Position numbers and translations under genes: made by a program. Positions 59,401 through 64,000 of a stretch of DNA of 64,000 bases are shown here, piece by piece. The stretch's first letter is position 1, and each line of letters opens with the position of its first letter. Origin of the DNA: Pseudomonas chlororaphis (GTDB taxonomy: Bacteria; Pseudomonadota; Gammaproteobacteria; Pseudomonadales; Pseudomonadaceae); NCBI GenBank assembly GCA_001023535.1, contig CP011020.1:1767001-1831000 (forward strand), written 5' to 3'. The notes beneath the pieces are model-generated. The model did no database searches. It worked only from the letters and a program-made list of their open reading frames with translations, and was not told where the DNA came from.

Positions 59401-59535
59401 CCTTGGCTGGACAACGACAGGGTGCCCGACGTCAGCCTGCTGACGGGCATCACCGGTGTGGGCTATGCCTTGCTGTACGAGATGGACCCGACGATCCCCA
59501 ACATTCTCACGCTCGATTTTGCGCCACAGGCCTAG
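56464..59535 (+). CDS. lanM: Class II lanthipeptide synthetase LanM
   Basis: A 1023-residue bifunctional enzyme that dehydrates Ser/Thr and cyclises them with Cys to (methyl)lanthionine. The N-terminal dehydratase (DUF4135, kinase-like; about 90-600) has YKPRASREALFYNRL (K259), DFHYENII (H338, N341) and MIDLECLF (D353). The C-terminal LanC cyclase (about 660-1015) has all zinc-site motifs: GLSHGLSG (H830), KWCHG (C887) and NLCHG (C939, H940). Its length matches the family and no motif is broken. AGGAG precedes the ATG. Visible AT-richer patches (for example around 56730) set it apart from its neighbours and suggest transfer. No lanT or protease is adjacent. Confidence 0.93.
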   Translation: MLVNALKWDQRGQYTGASTLDIALFENNLTRLHADDQALLDHFGLGREQLLKHVSAPNHQHRLPPSSESCLQSLEQKLAHLDSLPVETKTSATKKDNFHGFGQRFLLYFIDTFKADKRYSQVSPHIDESALLASLEQYVLARVSRTSEQSLVHHLNTRIAQGENIDLGTFNEQLRTLPLRPLFECYPVLATLLFDQLEDTLNYLYALILHFAADLALLEAAFSNAARQISAIELGLGDPHGRGETVCLVTVGSVSLVYKPRASREALFYNRLLEHLHEWTGADCFSVRGPRILSRPRHSWIEKIDNLPCEQATDVELFYKRMGAQIAVIHALNGIDFHYENIIACGSSPVMIDLECLFTASTSDLLTELPAGCALSSSFKAIQQSICSSGFVPFSQKTNNDQSGLTRQALFISTRRALVFEGGFYHLRKIEFEHQLAQKHLPLLQGERIGPQAYKTALFKGFEYAYGALMVHRHAIMEMLEQSAGELTTRVLLKNSQRYADFIGLIRHPRFMQNMLDRELLLATLWKDLKEPYRERGIARYEIADLQRSSIPCFTMALNARCFTNAQGETVEMATLEPPLKSCLQKISHLSREDWALQRTLLDICLFPEPSSPETRTPLLPGKEPPAERLDAVLAISARLDELAVRGTATDVRWLSFHTHPTSLRKYPAPMDHGLYSGIAGIGLFYLAAFKVGGQSHWLSRLDRILDALDQHFGFFRTDLTVSAYHGLGAYLYLLINRRRITADARHDEKIAGLLTQLIEIPPERYDFDFLAGCCGAVTLLANLHESSAQNEVLPALRRMVDYIREQVLIEEGRLLRRDDRSVILTGLSHGLSGVIHALCKAYDVTGDATLVPLAIQVLEGENRLSRDGFWLDLRNLGPVDHTSKWCHGDGGVLIARRQLLQSMGDVLDAATRQTVLDDIQRCERNLWEHGLGEGYNLCHGDFGNLLCLHDLYRHSGNADGMNRVRTALDEAARQFFAGPWLDNDRVPDVSLLTGITGVGYALLYEMDPTIPNILTLDFAPQA

Positions 59536-59547
59536 CGCCTGACCTGC

Positions 59548-59575
59548 ATGGCGAGGGAGCACGCTCCCTCGCCAT
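59548..59575. repeat. Compact GGCGAGGGAG palindrome after lanM
   Basis: ATGGCGAGGGAGC and its inverse GCTCCCTCGCCAT separated by two bases. It is a collapsed form of the repeat at 15720 and 46316, placed between the converging lanM and ettA genes, and could serve as their shared 3' end. Confidence 0.7.
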
Positions 59576-59605
59576 GGGTTCAGCGACCTTGCGGTCGCAC
59601 GCCCC

Positions 59606-61270
59606 TCAAGCCAGCTTCTTGTGCCGCACACGGTGCGGCTGGGCAGCGGCCTCGCCGAGGCGTTTCTTGCGATCGGCTTCGTACTCGGTGTAGTTGCCTT
59701 CGAAGAACACCGCCTGGGAGTCGTCTTCGTACGCCAGGATGTGAGTTGCCACGCGGTCAAGGAACCACCGATCGTGGGAGATCACAATGGCGGCGCCCGG
59801 GAAGTCCAGCAGGGCTTCTTCCAGGGAACGCAGGGTTTCGACGTCGAGGTCGTTGGACGGTTCGTCGAGCAGCAGGACGTTGCCACCCTCCTTCAGCGTC
59901 AGCGCCAGGTGCAAGCGGCCGCGCTCACCGCCGGACAGGTCCTTGACGAACTTCTGCTGGTCGCCGCCCTTGAAGTTGAAACGCCCCACGTAGGTGCGCG
60001 ACGGGATTTCGTAGTTGCCGATGCGGATCTGGTCGGAGCCGTCGGAAATCTGCTGGAACACGGTCTTGCTGCCGTCCAGGTCTTCGCGGCTCTGGTCGAC
60101 GCAGGCCAGTTGCACGGTTTCGCCGATCTCGATGCTGCCCGAGTCCGGTGTTTCCTTGCCCATCAGCATGCGGAACAGCGTGGATTTACCCGCGCCGTTA
60201 CCACCGATGACACCGACGATGGCGCCCTTGGGCATGGAGAACGACAGGTTGTCGATCAGCACACGGTCGCCGTAGCCTTTGGTGACGTTCTTGAACTCGA
60301 TGACCTTGTCGCCCAGGCGTGGACCGGCCGGGATGTAGATCTCGTTGGTTTCGCTGCGCTTCTGGAATTCCTGCGACTGCATTTCCTCGAAGCGTTGCAG
60401 GCGAGCCTTGGATTTGGACTGGCGGGCCTTGGCGCCTTTGCGCACCCACTCCAGTTCTTCCTTCATGGCCTTTTCATGGGCCGACTGCTGCTTGGATTCC
60501 TGGGCAAGACGCTCAGACTTGGCTTCCAGCCAGCCCGAATAGTTGCCTTCGTACGGGATGCCGGCGCCACGGTCGAGTTCCAGGATCCAGCCGGCGACGT
60601 TGTCGAGGAAGTAACGGTCGTGCGTGATCGCTACCACGGTGCCCGGGAAATCGTGCAGGAAGTGTTCGAGCCAGGCGACGGAATCGGCGTCCAGGTGGTT
60701 GGTCGGTTCGTCGAGCAGCAGCATGTCCGGGGCGGACAGCAGCAGGCGGCACAGGGCCACGCGGCGTTTTTCACCACCAGACAGGTGCTCGACCTTCGCG
60801 TCCCAGGCTGGCAGGCGCAGCGCATCGGCGGCCACTTCCAGCTGACGCTCCAGGTTGTGGCCGTCGCTGGCTTGCAGGATGGCTTCGAGCTTAGCCTGTT
60901 CGGCGGCCAGCTTGTCGAAATCGGCATCGGGATCCGCGTAGGCGGCATAGACCTCGTCCAGGCGTGCCTGGGCATCCTTGATCACGCTGACCGCTTCCTC
61001 GACCACTTCGCGAACGGTCTTGGTCGGATCGAGCTGCGGTTCCTGCGGCAGGTAGCCGATGTTCAGGTCCGGCATCGGACGGGCTTCGCCGTCGAATTCA
61101 TTGTCGACACCGGCCATGATTTTCAGCAGCGTGGACTTGCCCGAGCCGTTGAGGCCCAGCACACCGATCTTGGCGCCGGGGAAGAACGACAGCGAAATGT
61201 TTTTAAGGATTTCCCGCTTCGGCGGAACAACTTTGCTCAGCCGATGCATGGTGAAGACGTATTGAGCCAT
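59606..61270 (-). CDS. ettA: Energy-dependent translational throttle EttA (ABC-F)
   Basis: A 554-residue ABC-F protein with two nucleotide-binding domains and no membrane segments. Walker A motifs are GLNGSGKS and GGNGAGKS, and the signatures LSGGEKRR and LSGGERGR. The inter-domain linker (KAMKEELEWVRKGAKARQSKSKARLQRFEEM) is the P-site interaction motif. EttA binds the ribosomal E site and gates initiation according to ATP/ADP. ATG 61270 gives MAQYVFTMHRLSKVVPP, the family start. Confidence 0.95.
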   Translation of the reverse strand: MAQYVFTMHRLSKVVPPKREILKNISLSFFPGAKIGVLGLNGSGKSTLLKIMAGVDNEFDGEARPMPDLNIGYLPQEPQLDPTKTVREVVEEAVSVIKDAQARLDEVYAAYADPDADFDKLAAEQAKLEAILQASDGHNLERQLEVAADALRLPAWDAKVEHLSGGEKRRVALCRLLLSAPDMLLLDEPTNHLDADSVAWLEHFLHDFPGTVVAITHDRYFLDNVAGWILELDRGAGIPYEGNYSGWLEAKSERLAQESKQQSAHEKAMKEELEWVRKGAKARQSKSKARLQRFEEMQSQEFQKRSETNEIYIPAGPRLGDKVIEFKNVTKGYGDRVLIDNLSFSMPKGAIVGVIGGNGAGKSTLFRMLMGKETPDSGSIEIGETVQLACVDQSREDLDGSKTVFQQISDGSDQIRIGNYEIPSRTYVGRFNFKGGDQQKFVKDLSGGERGRLHLALTLKEGGNVLLLDEPSNDLDVETLRSLEEALLDFPGAAIVISHDRWFLDRVATHILAYEDDSQAVFFEGNYTEYEADRKKRLGEAAAQPHRVRHKKLA

Positions 61271-61541
61271 GGTGAACCTAGCGTCAGTGACAGGTGAAAA
61301 GAACGAGCCAGGCCATGCACGGCGCCGGCGCTTGAAGGGGATCAAGGCCAGGGGGCCGATGGCGCCTGGGAATGTGGAGCTGGAACGCTCTTGTTTGACC
61401 GGCAAAGCTACCTCAACCGTCGGTCAAGGTCCAGCCGCCAGGGACTGGCACTTTGCCACAAGGCAAGGCATGCTAGCCGCCCTTCGGGCGTCCGGCTTAT
61501 AGTGCACGTCGCGCCAGTCCAGCAAACCGCAGGATTACAGC

Positions 61542-64000
61542 TTGTCCAAAGTCACGCCGCCCTCGTCCCCACGCGCGCCCGCTACGGTGCCCGGCTCGCC
61601 CCTGCGCGGGACATTGAAGGGCGCGCTGGCCACACTGGTGCTGCTGTTGCTCGGCCTGCTCTTCTGGCAGTTGCTCGACCAACTGCGTGAAACCCAGCAG
61701 CAACAGCGCCAGTACACCATCGACTACACCGCCGACCTGGCCTCGCAAATCAGCCTGAACATGGCGCTGAACGCGCAAATCGCCCTCAACCTGCTACCGA
61801 TCGTCGAACAACCGCAAACGGCCGACGAACAGCAGGCGCTGTTGCGCAAGCTGCAGCAATCGTTGCCCGAACTGCGCAGCCTGGCGTTGCTGAGCCCTTC
61901 GGGCAAGGTCCTCAGCGACAGCGACGCCGCCAGCGAAGACGCCGACTATCTGGCCGACCTGGTGCGACGCAGCCGGGCCCAGGCCCACTATTTCAGCAAC
62001 TCCACGGACGGCTCCGTGGTGCACCTGCTGTTGCACCAGGCCAGCGGCAGCACCCGCGGCTACTGGGCCTTGCGCCTGACCCCGAACTTCTTCGCCACGC
62101 TGACCAAGCAGGCCGATGTGGGCCTGCGCCCGTTGTGGCTGGTGGAAAACCGTCTCGACCAGCAGATCATCAGCCGCGACGAGGGCCTGCCTTCGGAAAG
62201 CGCCGCCCGGCTCTCCCCGGACGATCTGGAAAACACCGTGCTGACCGTGCCCCTGAGCAGCAGCGATTGGCAGTTGCGTGGGTTGTTCGACCGGCGCCAG
62301 GTGATCGAGCAACTGTTGCCGGCCTTCATCGGCAAATGCCTGCTGGGCCTGGCGATCTCGCTGCTGCCGGTGATCGCGCTGTTGAACATGCGCCGACGCC
62401 AACGGCAACTGCATGAAGGTCGCCGGCGTTACCAGGATATTTTCGAAGGCACCGGCGTGGCCCTGTGCGTGCTCGATTTGTCGGGGCTCAAGGCCTTCTT
62501 CCAGAAGGTCGGCCTGCACACCGGCGATCAATTGCGCACCTGGCTGGAAACACCCCATCAGCGCGAGCAACTGCAACGGGAAGTGGTGGTGACCGAGGTC
62601 AACCAGATGGCGTTGAAGCTGCTTAACGTCGACTCGTGCGAACAGGCCTGGCAACTGCTGGTGGGCAACGGCCCGCAAGACCACAACCCCGTGGGCTCGA
62701 AACTGCTCCAGGCCCTGCTCGACCAGCACAAGCAACTGGAACTGGAAATCCGCCTGCAGGACGCCCATGGCCGCGACCAGCACCTGTGGCTGGTGCTGCG
62801 CCTGCCGGAAAAACAGGACGACTATAACGCTGTCATCCTGAGCATCAGCGACATCACCAGCCGCAAGCTGGTGGAACTCTCGCTGCTCGAACGCGAAGGC
62901 TTCTGGTCCGACGTGGTGCGCACCGTGCCGGATCACCTCTACGTGCAGGACGTCATCAGCCAGCGGATGATCTTCAGCAACCATCACCTCGGCCAGACCC
63001 TGGGCTACGACCGCACCGAACTGCACCAGATGGGCGAGTACTTCTGGGAAATCCTGCTGCACAGCGAAGATGCCGACCATTACCACGGCCTGCGCCAGGA
63101 ACAGCGTCGGGGCGGGTACACGCAACTGCTGCAATGCCAACTGCGCTTTCGTCACCGCAACGGCAAGTGGCGGCGCTTCGATATCCGCGAACAGGCCCTG
63201 GCCCGGGACCGGCATGACCAGGTGACGCGGATCATCGGCGTGGCCAAGGACATCACCGAGCAGATCGAAGCCAGCGAATCGCTGCGCGACAGCGAACAAC
63301 GCTACCGGATGCTCGCCGAAAGCATCAGCGACGTGATCTTCTCCACCGACAGCAAGCTTTCGCTCAACTATGTCAGCCCGTCGGTTCAGGCGGTGCTGGG
63401 CTACAACGTCGACTGGATTTTCCAGAACGGCTGGCAATCGACCATCGCCAACCCGCAGCAACTGACCGGCATCTACAGCCTGATGGAGCGGGTCAGCAAG
63501 GCCCTCGACAAGCCCGAGCAACTGGCCGAGCTGCGCAACCAGATGCAGACCCAGCTGTTCCTGTTCGACTGCCTGCGGGCCGATGGGCGCAAGATCCCCA
63601 TCGAGTTGCGGCTGGTGCTGGTGTGGGACGATCACGGCGCGTTCGAAGGCGTGCTGGGCGTGGGCCGCGACATCAGCCAGCAGCGCCGCGCCGAAAAAGA
63701 CCTGCGCATGGCCGCCACGGTATTCGAGCATTCGACCTCGGCCATCCTGATCACCGACCCGGCGGGCTACATCGTCCAGGCCAACGAAGCGTTCAGCCGC
63801 GTCAGTGGCTACGCGGTGTCGCAGGTGCTGGACCAGTTGCCCAACATGCTGACCGTGGACGAACAGCAGGAAGCGCACCTGCGCTATGTGCTCAAGCAGC
63901 TGCAACAGCACAGCACCTGGGAAGGCGAAGTGTGGCTCAAGCGGCGCAATGGCGAGCACTACCCGGCCTGGGTCGGCATCACCGCGGTGCTGGATGACGA
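61542..64000 (+). CDS. morA: PAS sensor protein, probably MorA (5' part, runs off the window)
   Basis: The first 819 residues of a large sensor. TM1 (ALATLVLLLLGLLFWQLL) is followed by a periplasmic region to about residue 265, TM2 (LGLAISLLPVIALLNM) and then at least three PAS/PAC units, including DHLYVQDVISQRMIFSNHHLGQTLGY, SDVIFSTDSKLSLNYVSPSVQAVLGY and TSAILITDPAGYIVQANEAFSRVSGY. MorA ends in GGDEF-EAL domains that turn over cyclic-di-GMP and control motility; those lie beyond the window, so the name is inferred. The start is probably TTG 61542 with AGGA seven bases upstream; no ATG lies between the preceding stop (61500) and TM1. Confidence 0.8.
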   Translation, partial: MSKVTPPSSPRAPATVPGSPLRGTLKGALATLVLLLLGLLFWQLLDQLRETQQQQRQYTIDYTADLASQISLNMALNAQIALNLLPIVEQPQTADEQQALLRKLQQSLPELRSLALLSPSGKVLSDSDAASEDADYLADLVRRSRAQAHYFSNSTDGSVVHLLLHQASGSTRGYWALRLTPNFFATLTKQADVGLRPLWLVENRLDQQIISRDEGLPSESAARLSPDDLENTVLTVPLSSSDWQLRGLFDRRQVIEQLLPAFIGKCLLGLAISLLPVIALLNMRRRQRQLHEGRRRYQDIFEGTGVALCVLDLSGLKAFFQKVGLHTGDQLRTWLETPHQREQLQREVVVTEVNQMALKLLNVDSCEQAWQLLVGNGPQDHNPVGSKLLQALLDQHKQLELEIRLQDAHGRDQHLWLVLRLPEKQDDYNAVILSISDITSRKLVELSLLEREGFWSDVVRTVPDHLYVQDVISQRMIFSNHHLGQTLGYDRTELHQMGEYFWEILLHSEDADHYHGLRQEQRRGGYTQLLQCQLRFRHRNGKWRRFDIREQALARDRHDQVTRIIGVAKDITEQIEASESLRDSEQRYRMLAESISDVIFSTDSKLSLNYVSPSVQAVLGYNVDWIFQNGWQSTIANPQQLTGIYSLMERVSKALDKPEQLAELRNQMQTQLFLFDCLRADGRKIPIELRLVLVWDDHGAFEGVLGVGRDISQQRRAEKDLRMAATVFEHSTSAILITDPAGYIVQANEAFSRVSGYAVSQVLDQLPNMLTVDEQQEAHLRYVLKQLQQHSTWEGEVWLKRRNGEHYPAWVGITAVLDD

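Noticed and set aside
61794-63959. A 721-codon open frame on the minus strand
   Set aside because: Antisense to the PAS sensor gene, whose PAS motifs and membrane segments are clear on the plus strand.

Overview
This window is chromosomal DNA of a Pseudomonas, most likely from the P. fluorescens complex. The evidence is the high-GC codon usage, the many Pseudomonas-type REP/REPIN palindromes, and a gene order that matches, from memory, the P. aeruginosa PA4525-PA4576 segment (pilA to the Lon-like protease) almost gene for gene. Nothing here looks like a prophage, an insertion sequence or a CRISPR array.

Layout. 1-4045 holds the tail of an unidentified gene, a DUF748 protein, a DUF2845 protein and a BON-domain protein. 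4310-8739 is the type IV pilus core: pilA on the minus strand, diverging from pilB-pilC-pilD. 8752-13033 holds coaE, yacG, a 71-residue hypothetical gene, a membrane protein, DUF1780, a possible coupled micro-ORF, DUF3094 and ndh. A chemoreceptor follows (13179-14804), then a tRNA cluster (Pro, Lys, Pro, Asn), clpB and pgeF-rluD on the minus strand, then bamD, a small membrane protein and the pilus two-component system pilS-pilR on the plus strand. 24810-25457 is a gene-free stretch made of repeats. 25458-32276 is a minus-strand minor-pilin operon, fimU-pilV-pilW-pilX-pilY1-pilE, followed by thiO. fimT stands alone on the plus strand. 33032-40535 is the murJ-ribF-ileS-lspA-fkpB-ispH group. 40790-49214 holds rpsT, creA, proB, rpmA/rplU with obgE, ispB, yjdM, a small gene behind a Fur-like site, an FKBP and two small genes. 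49528-55735 holds the Lon-like protease, DUF3015, DUF4105, a lipoprotein and a Gre-family factor.

The most unusual region is 55794-59535. Two small Cys/Thr-rich peptides share a leader and are followed by a complete class II lanthipeptide synthetase (LanM) with intact dehydratase motifs and LanC zinc ligands. No transporter, protease or immunity gene lies beside them. The two core peptides are built from five-residue ring units, and the second looks like the first plus one extra ring. This locus lies where the remembered PA4525-PA4576 order ends. It is followed by ettA and the 5' part of a large PAS sensor protein, probably morA.

How the genes work together. PilA, PilB, PilC, PilD, the minor pilins, PilY1 and PilS-PilR form one type IV pilus system split over four loci. 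A sigma-54 promoter and a candidate PilR site in front of pilA connect the regulators to the major pilin. The rest is mostly housekeeping: translation, isoprenoid and ubiquinone synthesis, lipoprotein processing, peptidoglycan precursor export and proteostasis.
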